A stretch of 64,000 bases of DNA from NCBI RefSeq assembly GCF_030123365.1, contig NZ_CP126107.1, positions 5,259,501 through 5,323,500 on the forward strand, read 5' to 3'. Shown here in pieces: positions 7,434 through 15,742 of the stretch (the stretch's first letter is position 1; every line of letters begins with the position of its first letter). The notes beneath the pieces were generated by a model, which made no database searches, was not told the DNA's origin, and saw only the letters and a list, made by a program, of their open reading frames with translations. The translations under genes and the position numbers were made by a program. Source of the DNA: Neobacillus sp. SuZ13 (GTDB taxonomy: Bacteria; Bacillota; Bacilli; Bacillales; Cytobacillaceae).

Positions 7434-8675
7434 TTAATGCAATACTCTTGCTGCAGTTGTAGTCGTAGACGGATTATACGTAGAAATTTTCACAACATCA
7501 CCCGTTTGCGGAGCATGAATATATTTCCCGCCTCCAATATAAATGCCTACATGATGAGCAGGGTTACCTCTAAATATTAAATCACCTTTCTTTACGTTAT
7601 AAGGTGAAATGCTAGTTCCAATATCCTGTTGGTCACGAGAAACCCTTGGAAGGGAAATTCCAATATGACGGAACACATATTGAGTGAACCCTGAACAGTC
7701 AAACCCGTTTGGTGTTGTCCCTCCCCAAACGTATTTAACGCCCAAGAATTGTTTAGCATAGGCGATTAACTCATCAGCATCTCCTGAATTAATCACTGTT
7801 TCCTTCGGTGTATCATCATCATCATTAGATTTGACCGGCTTTTTAGCTGGAGATTCTTGTTCCGGTTGACTTGGACTTTTTGGAGCTTGTTGCTCTGCTC
7901 TTTCTGGTGCAGCTTGACGTGCTCTTTCTTGAGCTGCAGCTCTTTCTTGCGCTTCGCGTTGGGCTCTTGCTTGCGCTTCTTGACGCGCTTTATCTTGAGC
8001 AATTTTTAGTGTTTGTTGACTAGCAAGTTGCGTTTGTTGCTGCTTTAAGGTATTTTTTGACTCCGCCAATACGGTTTTAATTTCTGCCTTATCCGCTTCA
8101 ATTTGCTTTTGTTTAGAAGCTAGGTCTTCCTGGCTCTTTTTTAATTGACCTAATTCGTTCTCTAACTTTTGTTCCGCACCGAGTAAGTTTTCTTCTTTTT
8201 TAGATAAAGCCTTCATGATATCTGTATTACTATCAAGAATCTGCATAATAGCAGTTGAGCGAGTTAGTAACTGAGAAAAACTATCTGACGAAAGAATAAA
8301 CTCTGCGTATGTAATCATCGGCTGCTGGCCTTGTTCTTGCATGGTTTTTAGTCTAGCAGAATAGTAGGTTTTGTTCGTCTCTAAGTCTTGCTTTGCTTTT
8401 TCAATGTCTGCCTTAGTTTTTACGATTTGACCTTGTTGCACTTTAATATCAGTGTTTAATTGTTTGCTTTTCTCCATACCCATGACGATTCGGTCGTCTA
8501 GTTGTTGAATCTTATTTTCTATGTCTTCAATCTGATTTTGTGTTTCAGTTATTTTGACTTTTGTATGATTGATTTGATCTTGGGTTACAGTTGGACTTGC
8601 AAAAGTCGGGGTTGCTTGAAAGACCGAAGTTAATAGAGCGATCGATACCGAATATATTAAAAGTTTCCGTTTCAT
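7434..8675 (-). CDS. CwlO-like secreted NlpC/P60 peptidoglycan endopeptidase with coiled coil
   Basis: Secreted cell-wall hydrolase, probably a D,L-endopeptidase. It has a signal peptide (about 1-26, ending TFAS), a long coiled-coil domain with Gln/Lys/Glu heptads (about 30-240), and a linker rich in Ala/Arg/Glu then Pro/Ser (about 240-295). The NlpC/P60 domain follows (about 300-413). Catalytic C327 lies in FDCSGF, with histidines at 374-375 (HHVGIY) and H387 (HAPQ). This layout matches B. subtilis CwlO, whose coiled coil is controlled by FtsEX. A WalR-type box lies about 100 bp upstream. The start ATG follows AGAAAAGGTGAG. Confidence 0.85.
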   Translation of the reverse strand: MKRKLLIYSVSIALLTSVFQATPTFASPTVTQDQINHTKVKITETQNQIEDIENKIQQLDDRIVMGMEKSKQLNTDIKVQQGQIVKTKADIEKAKQDLETNKTYYSARLKTMQEQGQQPMITYAEFILSSDSFSQLLTRSTAIMQILDSNTDIMKALSKKEENLLGAEQKLENELGQLKKSQEDLASKQKQIEADKAEIKTVLAESKNTLKQQQTQLASQQTLKIAQDKARQEAQARAQREAQERAAAQERARQAAPERAEQQAPKSPSQPEQESPAKKPVKSNDDDDTPKETVINSGDADELIAYAKQFLGVKYVWGGTTPNGFDCSGFTQYVFRHIGISLPRVSRDQQDIGTSISPYNVKKGDLIFRGNPAHHVGIYIGGGKYIHAPQTGDVVKISTYNPSTTTTAARVLH

Positions 8676-8769
8676 TCCATTCTCACCTTTTCTAAAAGAA
8701 AATTTTTCCGTTTTAATATATTTATAGTTTAATTTTCTAACAGAATAATAACAATGGAATTAGGGAAAA

Positions 8770-8786
8770 TGTAATGAATTTGTAAT
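8770..8786. promoter_or_regulatory. WalR-type binding site (TGTAAT-N5-TGTAAT)
   Basis: TGTAAT GAATT TGTAAT is an exact fit to the WalR consensus TGTWAH-N5-TGTWAH. It is about 95 bp upstream of the CwlO-like gene and reads in the opposite direction to it. WalRK controls cwlO and lytE in B. subtilis. Confidence 0.55.
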
Positions 8787-8817
8787 GTTATGTAGAAAAT
8801 TCAGTGAAAGGGTCGAA

Positions 8818-8850
8818 AAAAAACTCGAAGAATGCAGGCTTCGAGGTTTT
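8818..8850 (-). terminator. Intrinsic terminator of the 8852-9334 gene
   Basis: Stem AAACTCGAAG / CTTCGAGGTTT with A and T runs on both sides, directly after the stop codon on the minus strand. Confidence 0.8.
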
Positions 8851-8851
8851 T

Positions 8852-9334
8852 TTATGAATTTTTATTGTCATCTATATCTTTTATTTTCTCAAACAAATAC
8901 TGCACTCCATATAAAAGATACGCTTTATAGTGTAAGTAGATAAAAAATTGAAAATGATTTAACCGATTCAGACGAATGATTTTCATTTTTTTAAGAACAT
9001 CAATGAAAAAGAAAGCAAAGAGTCCATCTGAAATCACATTAAGCAACACAAACTTTTTAAAGTTTCCGAATGAAAATTTAAGTAACCACATGGAGAAAGG
9101 CATATAAGGACCAATACTAAACGGCAGCTCATCCTTGATAAAGGATCTTCGATCATCATAAAACTTCCACCAATGTTTCTTGTGTCCATACAGATGATTA
9201 ATGATTTCAAAAATCACAATAAAAACGCCAGCAAAAGAATAACGTTTGAAACTACGCTTGCCTATAAATAACAGTGATAACCAAGGAATCATTATTATCG
9301 ATGAATTAAATACTTTGTGCCTCCTTGTTGCCAT
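8852..9334 (-). CDS. Hypothetical membrane protein (CBO0543-like)
   Basis: 160-aa basic protein with about four hydrophobic segments (IIMIPWLSLLFIG; YSFAGVFIVIFEIINHLYG; FSIGPYMPFSMWLLKF; FVLLNVISDGLFAFFFIDVL). The layout resembles the small CBO0543-type membrane proteins common in Bacillaceae, but I assign no function. It is followed by its own terminator and preceded by the terminator of the exporter operon, so it is a single gene. Confidence 0.65.
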   Translation of the reverse strand: MATRRHKVFNSSIIMIPWLSLLFIGKRSFKRYSFAGVFIVIFEIINHLYGHKKHWWKFYDDRRSFIKDELPFSIGPYMPFSMWLLKFSFGNFKKFVLLNVISDGLFAFFFIDVLKKMKIIRLNRLNHFQFFIYLHYKAYLLYGVQYLFEKIKDIDDNKNS

Positions 9335-9392
9335 ATACTTTTTTCACCTCTGCCAACTTTTTCTAATTCTGTTTATAGTATCCAAAAACAGA

Positions 9393-9418
9393 CAAAAAAA
9401 CCGCCCTTTTGAGCGGTC
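9393..9418 (-). terminator. Intrinsic terminator of the ABC exporter operon
   Basis: Stem ACCGCTC / GGGCGGT-type with seven T after it on the minus strand, just past the last permease gene. Confidence 0.75.
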
Positions 9419-9432
9419 ACATTTTAATATAA

Positions 9433-10578
9433 CTAGACAAAATTCTGTGTCGTATGATTTCGGCTGAATCGATAAATGGCAATTAAGAAAAATGCGGCCG
9501 CAAAGGCAAATAGGATGATGACATTCAAATACAAGCTGCTCATCGCATTTCCTTCCTGCAGCTTTGTTAACGTATCCAAGGTCCAGCGCTGCGGCAGGAA
9601 ATCGGCAATTTTTTGTAAGGATTTTGGCATCACTTCCACCGGCCAGAAACAGCCGGAAAGCATTACGGTCGGAGTGATAATTAAATTTTGCAGGGCAGCA
9701 GCGGCACTGCGGTTGTTGGAAAAAGAAACAATCACTAGCGAGATCCCGACTGATATTAATGAAAACAGTAACATCACAAAGGCTGCTGACCAAAACGACA
9801 TGTTCATACCAATATGAAAGATTCCTTTCATGATGGTTAACGTAATAAACACCTGGATTGTCATCACAATCATGTTGACCACAATATTTGAGAAGATGTA
9901 TTTCCGCGCATTAATCGGTGTCGATAATAATCGAAAATAGGTACGGCCTTCTTTTTCCAACAGGATGATCTCAGCCATATTCCCGGCTGACATTAACATG
10001 ATCATGATCAAGAAGCCAATCGTTTGGTTAGTCATGTTCTTATTTTTCGAAGCGTCTTCGAGAGAATGAGTCGTTAGCTTATAGTTTCTTTGCTGAAAAT
10101 CGCTATACATTTGCTCAAACGTCTGTTGATTCCCTCCCGCAACATAACTGATCGTCGCGATATTATCGATATACTGATGTAAATAAGATTTTACGTATGC
10201 GGTAATGGCAGCCCCCTTGATGGAGGTCAGTTCGATATAATCTGGCTTCCCCGCCAAAACACTATCTGCATACCCTTTTTCAAAAGTAATCACACTATCT
10301 AGTTTGCCAGAAGAGATTTTATCCTGGACCTGCCCGGTTGAAATTGTCGAAATTTCTACATTATCTAAACCCTTTAAAAAATCGATGGTATCCGTAGTAA
10401 TCTCATGTTTATCCTCGTTCACAACCCCGACATGCAGGATCGCCTTTTGATCTCCGCCATAGACGAGCAGGGCAATTAAGATACCGATTAACGGCATACA
10501 CAGGTACATAATAATGTTTTTCTTTTTCCGAAACGTTACTCGGAGTGTGTTCTGAATTAACCAGAGGATATCCTTCAT
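9433..10578 (-). CDS. ABC-2 type exporter permease (LnrN-like)
   Basis: Second membrane subunit of an ABC-2 exporter (381 aa). One N-terminal helix (IIMYLCMPLIGILIALLVYG) is followed by an extracytoplasmic domain (about 45-175) and five or six C-terminal helices (about 185-370), with the signature region LIITPTVMLSGCFWPVEVMP. It overlaps the preceding permease by one base (10578), showing translational coupling. Together with the other permease, the ATPase and the kinase/regulator pair, it resembles B. subtilis lnrLMN, which exports linear polyene antibiotics. The substrate here is inferred only. Confidence 0.75.
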   Translation of the reverse strand: MKDILWLIQNTLRVTFRKKKNIIMYLCMPLIGILIALLVYGGDQKAILHVGVVNEDKHEITTDTIDFLKGLDNVEISTISTGQVQDKISSGKLDSVITFEKGYADSVLAGKPDYIELTSIKGAAITAYVKSYLHQYIDNIATISYVAGGNQQTFEQMYSDFQQRNYKLTTHSLEDASKNKNMTNQTIGFLIMIMLMSAGNMAEIILLEKEGRTYFRLLSTPINARKYIFSNIVVNMIVMTIQVFITLTIMKGIFHIGMNMSFWSAAFVMLLFSLISVGISLVIVSFSNNRSAAAALQNLIITPTVMLSGCFWPVEVMPKSLQKIADFLPQRWTLDTLTKLQEGNAMSSLYLNVIILFAFAAAFFLIAIYRFSRNHTTQNFV

Positions 10579-11690
10579 TATAATCCCTCCCGTCGTTGCA
10601 ATGAGATAATCGCTACGAGCAAGAATAGTAGCGCCCCGGTTAGATTGATGGTGAGTGCCGGAATGGCCGCCTCAAAATCATTCGTATAAATAATCTTCGT
10701 CAACGCTGTATTCATCCAAGTCAGCGGTGAGAGATCAGTAATTAATTTAAAAATACCCTCGGGATTCTCAATTTTAAAATAGGCTCCGCCAAAAAAGGAC
10801 GCTAATTGAGCAAATAGCATGATAATCACTTTTGGACCCGCACTCGTTTTTGCCAAGAAACTGACGCCAATTCCCATGCTGACCGCAAACACCACTTCTG
10901 TCAGAAGCACCAGGAAGACCAAGCCTAAATGATCGCCCCAATTGGCTTTGAAAATGAGTTTGCTAAAAAGGATGACCAGAACAATACAGATGCTGTTACT
11001 GACTAGACTCCCTAGCACTTTTCCAATGAAAATTTCGCTTTTTAGAACCGGCGAAGCGATCAGCCGGTCACCCGTCTTTCGCACACGTTCACTCACAATT
11101 AACGAACTGGCCGACATTGCCCCGTACAGAATAATCATCGTCGTGATCACAATTGCGTAATAATCCATCGACCCAGGTTGTTTATCGGGAAGCAGTGAGG
11201 TCTCCTTGATATAATCAGCCGGCTTCTCACGCGTAAAGGCACTCTCCAGCTTTTCCGGTGCCACCTTTATAATTTCGGATGCGATATTGTATTGATCGAC
11301 AAACGAAGCGAGCATGCCTTGTAGAATATTCCCTTCGATACTGGTCCCATTATTGATATAGAGCTGAATCCCTTGTTCGGTTACTTCCACGTAGCCATCA
11401 AAGTTACCTTGCTTTACTTCGTTTTCGCCATCAGTCGTGCCGGTTGCTTTTTTAAAATGAACCCCAGATTTTTCAACCTCGTTAATAAAATGAGGAAAAA
11501 ACTCACCCTTGGTTGTATCTTTATATAAAACATCGATATCATCAACAGGGAGACTGGTCGTAAATGTGTTCGACAAAGCTGTTCCAAGGACGAGCATTAA
11601 TACAATCGGAAAAGCTAACATGAAAAATAACGTTCGGGTGTCCCTGAAGTCTGTTTTAATTCCCTTCCATGCAATATTGAGTATATTCAA
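10578..11690 (-). CDS. ABC-2 type exporter permease (LnrM-like)
   Basis: First membrane subunit (370 aa), same architecture as its neighbour: one N-terminal helix (LFFMLAFPIVLMLVLGTAL), a large outer domain (about 40-185) and a C-terminal helix bundle ending LLFLLVAIISLQRREGL. The conserved ABC-2 segment reads TTMIILYGAMSASSLIVSERVRKTG. It starts 12 nt after the ATPase gene and overlaps the next permease by one base. Likely exports an amphiphilic antibiotic or lipid-like compound, by analogy with LnrM. Confidence 0.75.
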   Translation of the reverse strand: MNILNIAWKGIKTDFRDTRTLFFMLAFPIVLMLVLGTALSNTFTTSLPVDDIDVLYKDTTKGEFFPHFINEVEKSGVHFKKATGTTDGENEVKQGNFDGYVEVTEQGIQLYINNGTSIEGNILQGMLASFVDQYNIASEIIKVAPEKLESAFTREKPADYIKETSLLPDKQPGSMDYYAIVITTMIILYGAMSASSLIVSERVRKTGDRLIASPVLKSEIFIGKVLGSLVSNSICIVLVILFSKLIFKANWGDHLGLVFLVLLTEVVFAVSMGIGVSFLAKTSAGPKVIIMLFAQLASFFGGAYFKIENPEGIFKLITDLSPLTWMNTALTKIIYTNDFEAAIPALTINLTGALLFLLVAIISLQRREGL

Positions 11691-11702
11691 AGTGAATCCC
11701 CC

Positions 11703-12641
11703 TTATTGGTCACGCAAATTTCTACCCGTTAATGTTAAAAATACCGTCTCCAGGTTCGGGGCCTTTTCTAGTAAGGAGCGGATTTCAATCTGGCTGCTCA
11801 TAAAGTGTTCAATAATTTTGTTTAAGTTATTGACCCCAGTATCTGAGTTGATTTTAATCATATTTTCATCGACGGAAACAGTTTCAACGCCATGAATGCT
11901 TTTAATTGCCGCTAGGTTCACCTTTTCAGTCGATTTGACCTCAATCCAAACATCCTTCGTATTGGTAATAATCGACTTCAACTGCTCCTTCGTACCTTCG
12001 GCAATTATTTTCCCATGATCAATGATGGCGATACGTGAACAGATTTCCTCGACTTCCTCCATGTAGTGGCTCGTGTAAATGATCGTACAGCCCATTTCAT
12101 TTAACTTGCGGACCGAAGTAAGAATATAGTTCCTTGATTGCGGATCAATCCCGACCGTTGGTTCATCCATAATAATCAACTTCGGGCGGTGGGCAATCGC
12201 ACATGCGATATTGAGTCGCCGTTTCATCCCGCCTGAGAAACTTTTTGGATAGCTTTTATGTTTATCCTGGAGGCCGACGAATTCAAGGGCCTCCTCGACT
12301 CTCTCATTCAGTTCGGTACCGCGGAGGCCGTAAAGTCCGGCAAAGAATTTCACGTTTTCATATGCTGTCATATCCTCATAGATCGCCAAATCCTGAGGGA
12401 CCATGCCAATATTCATTTTGGCAAAGCGGCTGTATTTAGCACTATTTTTACCAAGAATATTAATCGTTCCATCATTGCTGCGGAGCAGGCCGGCAATCAT
12501 ATTTATCGTCGTACTTTTCCCAGCTCCATTGGCACCAAGAAACCCAAAGATCTCACCTTCAGCCACAGTTAAACTCATATTATCAACCGCAATAAAGTCA
12601 GCGAATTTTTTCGTTAGGTTCTTAATTTCTAAAACATTCAT
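11703..12641 (-). CDS. ABC exporter ATP-binding protein (LnrL-like)
   Basis: ATPase subunit (312 aa). Walker A is GANGAGKST, the signature SFSGGMKRRL, and Walker B KLIIMDEPTVGIDP, with an H-loop in YTSHYMEE. A C-terminal extension of about 80 residues is typical of DrrA/CcmA-type drug exporters. I start it at the ATG at 12641, since AGGGGTGAGAGG lies directly upstream. The frame extends 28 codons further without a ribosome binding site. The upstream region holds a 12-bp inverted repeat (12684-12721) and a hairpin (12776-12805), so it may have its own regulated promoter apart from the two-component genes. Confidence 0.88.
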   Translation of the reverse strand: MNVLEIKNLTKKFADFIAVDNMSLTVAEGEIFGFLGANGAGKSTTINMIAGLLRSNDGTINILGKNSAKYSRFAKMNIGMVPQDLAIYEDMTAYENVKFFAGLYGLRGTELNERVEEALEFVGLQDKHKSYPKSFSGGMKRRLNIACAIAHRPKLIIMDEPTVGIDPQSRNYILTSVRKLNEMGCTIIYTSHYMEEVEEICSRIAIIDHGKIIAEGTKEQLKSIITNTKDVWIEVKSTEKVNLAAIKSIHGVETVSVDENMIKINSDTGVNNLNKIIEHFMSSQIEIRSLLEKAPNLETVFLTLTGRNLRDQ

Positions 12642-12683
12642 CCTCTCACCCCTAATTCGTTTATCTTCTTCCAGTATATAGAA

Positions 12684-12721
12684 AAAGAATGAACGCGCAT
12701 AAGTGCAATCGTTCATTCTTT
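12684..12721. promoter_or_regulatory. Inverted repeat upstream of the exporter genes (putative regulator site)
   Basis: AAAGAATGAACG (12684-12695) and CGTTCATTCTTT (12710-12721) form a perfect 12-bp inverted repeat with a 14-nt spacer, about 45 bp before the ATPase start. It is a good candidate operator for the LuxR-type regulator of this locus. Confidence 0.55.
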
Positions 12722-12775
12722 TCATATGAGAATATTCATATTTTCAGCGTGAGATGCTCATAAGGTGAAACTTCA

Positions 12776-12805
12776 ATCAGTGGGGGTTTCACCATCCCCA
12801 CTGAT
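12776..12805. other. Stable hairpin between the kinase and exporter genes
   Basis: Perfect 10-bp stem ATCAGTGGGG / CCCCACTGAT with a 10-nt loop and no T-run. It may reduce read-through or protect mRNA ends. Confidence 0.5.
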
Positions 12806-12827
12806 GTTAGCTGAACCAATCGGGCAG

Positions 12828-13961
12828 TTAGGGGACCTTATTGCCGTTAATGAGGGATGGACCCAGAGGCAGAAGCGTGGTGACGGAGAATCCATGGGTG
12901 CTGTCGACAATGATCTTTCCATTAACAGCGGCCGTCCGCTCTTCCATCCCAATTATGCCTAGACCTTTTTTGATGATCTCCGTTCCGGCCCCATTATCCT
13001 TTACTTCAACTCGAATCATCTTATTTAGGACCTTTAGATCGACCGACACTTGTCTGGCATGAGAATATTTCATGGTGTTCGTCAGTGCCTCCGTGACATT
13101 TTCATGGATGATTTTCCAATGAATCGGTGCGATGATATCTAGATTGCCTTCATTTGTGACGATCGTTTTGATTGGTTGTTTGGCGTTAAAATCATCAATC
13201 AACAGCTTCAGGCGGTGAATCCCCACTTGCTCTGTCGGCGGTTTCATATTTTTTAAGGTCAGGCGGATATTTTCAATCCCATCTTTGGAAATATTGATGG
13301 CATTTTGGAGGAGCTCGGTTGCTTTATGTTGATCTGTCTCTACCAGCCGTTTTGCCGCTTCCATTTGAAAAAGAGCACCCGTCATCGAGTGGCCAATTTT
13401 ATCATGAATTTCTTGTGAAATTCGATTGCGCTCCTCTAATTTAAAAGTGTATTCTGACTGCCTTATGTATTCGCTATTTTCATGAATATGTTTGGTTAGT
13501 TTCTGGAGCTGCTTTCTCATCGAATCGATTTGAGCTTCATTTTTCATCAATTTCTCTCCATAAATGGATGTGATTGAAAAAATCATAAAAGAAACACCCG
13601 CCGCTAAGCCGTAAATCGGCTGCAGCGGTGCATTCAAATATAAGATGGGAAGCAAAGCTAGCAACAAAACGGTAAGTTTCTTGTCGATAAAACTGGCCGC
13701 CAGCTCGACTATCGTAAGTGGCAGCAGCAAACTAAACAAAGGATTTACACTTAGGTAGGCAACTGTCAAAATACCAATGGACAGGACATACAGGACCCTT
13801 TTCAGCGTGGCATTTTTTAAAATATAAATGGTAATATTGGCGCAAAAATAAACCAAAAACGCAAGGACCACCCAGGAGATATGGCTGACATTTGCTTGTG
13901 CACATTGAATCGCGATATACACAAGCAAGATCATCTTCGTAAAAATAATCCAAATCTCCAT
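12828..13961 (-). CDS. Sensor histidine kinase, DesK/NarX class (LnrJ-like)
   Basis: Membrane kinase (377 aa) with about five hydrophobic segments in the first 150 residues and no large external domain. A HisKA_3 dimerisation domain follows, with the phospho-acceptor His in ISQEIHDKIGHSMTGALF (about 205). The HATPase domain has the N-box ENVTEALTNTMKYS and G-box KDNGAGTEIIKKGLGIIGM. Such intramembrane-type sensors often detect membrane-active drugs. It starts one base after the stop of the response regulator gene, so the two are co-translated. Confidence 0.85.
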   Translation of the reverse strand: MEIWIIFTKMILLVYIAIQCAQANVSHISWVVLAFLVYFCANITIYILKNATLKRVLYVLSIGILTVAYLSVNPLFSLLLPLTIVELAASFIDKKLTVLLLALLPILYLNAPLQPIYGLAAGVSFMIFSITSIYGEKLMKNEAQIDSMRKQLQKLTKHIHENSEYIRQSEYTFKLEERNRISQEIHDKIGHSMTGALFQMEAAKRLVETDQHKATELLQNAINISKDGIENIRLTLKNMKPPTEQVGIHRLKLLIDDFNAKQPIKTIVTNEGNLDIIAPIHWKIIHENVTEALTNTMKYSHARQVSVDLKVLNKMIRVEVKDNGAGTEIIKKGLGIIGMEERTAAVNGKIIVDSTHGFSVTTLLPLGPSLINGNKVP

Positions 13962-13962
13962 C

Positions 13963-14604
13963 TTAGTCGACTTTCCCGGTGAGGTAGTAAATCGCGATTT
14001 GGGTTCGGTGATCTAGACCTGTCTTTCCTAAAATAGATGTAATGTAATTCGCGACTGTCCCTTCTGAGATAAATAATTCCTTGGAGATACCTTTATTGGA
14101 ATATCCCTTCGCAATCAGTGACAGGATATCACGTTCTCGTTCGGTAAACTGGGTGAGGTCAATCTTTGTTTCAGCAGCATTATTAGTGGTCGACAAATTG
14201 GACTTTATTTTTTCAAAAATGACATCCTGAAGAATGCTGTTTCCGCGGAATACACTCTTCATCGCATCCCGGATTTGTTCAGGGTCATTATTTTTTAACA
14301 AATAGCCTTTGGCTCCATTTTGGATAGCCTCAAGAATATATTCATCGTCATCAAAGGTCGTTAGAATAATCGGCTTGGTGCTTGTTTGCTCGGCAATCAG
14401 CTTCGTTGCTTCCACCCCGTTCATATTGGGCATGCGTACATCGAGTAAGGCAAGATCGACTTCATGGGCTAGACAGTAATCAACTGCCTCCTTTCCGTCA
14501 CTCACGGTGTCGAGCACGGCAAATTCCTCGTAAGTAGATAAAATAATTTTTAGACCCTCTCGAATAAATGAGTTATCATCTGCGATGATGACCTTTATTT
14601 TCAT
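13963..14604 (-). CDS. LuxR/NarL-type response regulator (LnrK-like)
   Basis: 213-aa regulator. The receiver domain (1-120) has acidic D10/D11 (IADDNS), phospho-acceptor D55 (LALLDVRMPNM) and K106 (GYLLKNN). The C-terminal LuxR helix-turn-helix (about 150-210) has the family pattern TEREREDILSLIAKGYSNKGISKEL-like and VANYITSIL. It is first in the operon, whereas in B. subtilis lnrJ precedes lnrK. It probably activates the exporter genes, possibly through the inverted repeat at 12684-12721. Confidence 0.85.
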   Translation of the reverse strand: MKIKVIIADDNSFIREGLKIILSTYEEFAVLDTVSDGKEAVDYCLAHEVDLALLDVRMPNMNGVEATKLIAEQTSTKPIILTTFDDDEYILEAIQNGAKGYLLKNNDPEQIRDAMKSVFRGNSILQDVIFEKIKSNLSTTNNAAETKIDLTQFTERERDILSLIAKGYSNKGISKELFISEGTVANYITSILGKTGLDHRTQIAIYYLTGKVD

Positions 14605-14741
14605 ACGCTAAAAACCCACTCCCTCATTTACATCATTTACCTATTATTATAGCAGGAAAAACGATAGTGATTGGATCTTATCAGACATTAAATTCATGCA
14701 GCCCATTCCCATGGATGCTCCCCGTATTAGTAGATCTCAGT

Positions 14742-14787
14742 AAAAAAAGCGTATAAGACCTCTCCAGAGGGCTTGTACGCTTTTTTT
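14742..14787. terminator. Bidirectional intrinsic terminator
   Basis: Long stem AAAAAAGCGTA(T)AAG... / CTTGTACGCTTTTTT flanked by A and T runs. On the minus strand it follows the Spo0E-like gene and precedes the two-component operon. Confidence 0.8.
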
Positions 14788-14842
14788 ACGCTGGGATATT
14801 AGTGGTGGCATACTATTTTATCGGCTAAATACATCTATATAC

Positions 14843-15010
14843 TCAAGCAGAAATCTTCGTAAATAGCCCCATTTGTAAGTTAATTAACTTATCAAGTCTT
14901 TCGCTTAGTTTTACAGTTTCCACTGAATTTAAACCTTTCGTTAGCCCCACTCTTATCATATTGTTTCTCAAATTTTCGATTTGTACAAAAAGATCGTCGT
15001 TAGTCATCAT
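14843..15010 (-). CDS. Spo0E-like aspartyl-phosphate phosphatase (55 aa)
   Basis: A short gene that is easily missed. The 55-residue product fits the Spo0E family: an N-terminal helix with IENLRNNMIRVG and a second helix with the signature SERLDKLINLQ (consensus SxxLDxLI). Spo0E-type proteins dephosphorylate Spo0A~P and delay sporulation. The start at 15010 follows AAGGAG by 7 nt; a second ATG follows immediately. Two Spo0A-box-like sequences lie 75-90 bp upstream (15083-15102). A terminator follows at 14742-14787. Family assignment rests on the motif and size. Confidence 0.75.
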   Translation of the reverse strand: MMTNDDLFVQIENLRNNMIRVGLTKGLNSVETVKLSERLDKLINLQMGLFTKISA

Positions 15011-15082
15011 CACTAAACTCCTTAATATATGAACTATGTACTTAAAAGTTTATCAATTGAAAGCGCCTACAAGTAACTAGTT

Positions 15083-15102
15083 TTCGTCATCAAATATCGA
15101 CA
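15083..15102 (-). promoter_or_regulatory. Possible Spo0A boxes upstream of the Spo0E-like gene
   Basis: On the minus strand TGTCGAT and TGACGAA lie 7 nt apart. The second fits the core TGNCGAA and the first has one mismatch at the last base. The 15011-15245 gap otherwise holds an inverted repeat TTTTCGG-N6-CCGAAAA at about 15152-15171 and no gene. Confidence 0.35.
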
Positions 15103-15245
15103 GTTTATACCATCTTCATGATGCTTATGACAATTAACCCTAAAGCGTTTTTCGGAATATGCCGAAAACTGGATTACTTTGTGCTAAAAAGTTCACTTTC
15201 TTGACACATGTTCTAGAAAAAGAAAAAAATTTGTGCCTTCGCTCC

Positions 15246-15725
15246 TTAAATTTTGCTAAGCTGAGGGCTAATCCCATTATTTATTCTGGTTATCCCCAAA
15301 GCAGTATTTTCCCATAAAATCTTTTCAATGGTTTCCCATTGATGTTCTTCACAGCGAATCATTAAAACAATTTCCGCTGTGATGCCCTTGTCCCCTCGCT
15401 TCTTATTTTTGACAAGGAGCATTTTGATTAAAAACCCTAAAAGTAACCCGCTGACCGCACCAATAATTCCCCAGATAATCGGACCCCATTTTAGAACATA
15501 CCCGTAAATGGCACCGAGCAGCATGAAACAGGTCCCCAGCATTGCAGCACCGTCAAACATACTCAAACCATCCGCTCGATGAATCGTATCAAACAATTGT
15601 CTTGGTTCCGAACGTTTATCGAGCGGAGCAGCAAGAATCTTTTCTTTAGGGATCCCCTTTTGTTCCATCTCGGAGATAGCTAACTCAATAAATAAGGAAT
15701 TCTCGAAAGTGGCTATGACATACAC
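15246..15725 (-). CDS. Hypothetical membrane protein with glycine-rich helix pair
   Basis: 159 aa. The N-terminal ~55 residues form a soluble alpha/beta segment (YVIATFENSLFIELAISEME). Two Gly-rich hydrophobic helices follow (about 60-100, AMLGTCFMLLGAIYGYVL and IIGAVSGLLLGFLIKMLL), then a soluble C-terminal segment (EIVLMIRCEEHQWETIEKIL). The ends look like the two halves of a ferredoxin-like small-ligand domain around a membrane hairpin, as in general-stress YflT/DUF1269-type proteins, but I cannot confirm this. It begins 17 nt after the duplicated membrane protein, so the pair is an operon. Confidence 0.6.
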   Translation of the reverse strand: MYVIATFENSLFIELAISEMEQKGIPKEKILAAPLDKRSEPRQLFDTIHRADGLSMFDGAAMLGTCFMLLGAIYGYVLKWGPIIWGIIGAVSGLLLGFLIKMLLVKNKKRGDKGITAEIVLMIRCEEHQWETIEKILWENTALGITRINNGISPQLSKI

Positions 15726-15742
15726 TTGATAACACTCACTTT

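Noticed and set aside
7793..8002. A Lys/Arg/Gln-rich frame inside the CwlO-like gene
   Set aside because: It is a frame shadow of the low-complexity coiled-coil linker.
12245..12572. Plus-strand frames over the exporter ATPase
   Set aside because: They are opposite the Walker and signature motifs of the ATPase and have no initiation signals.
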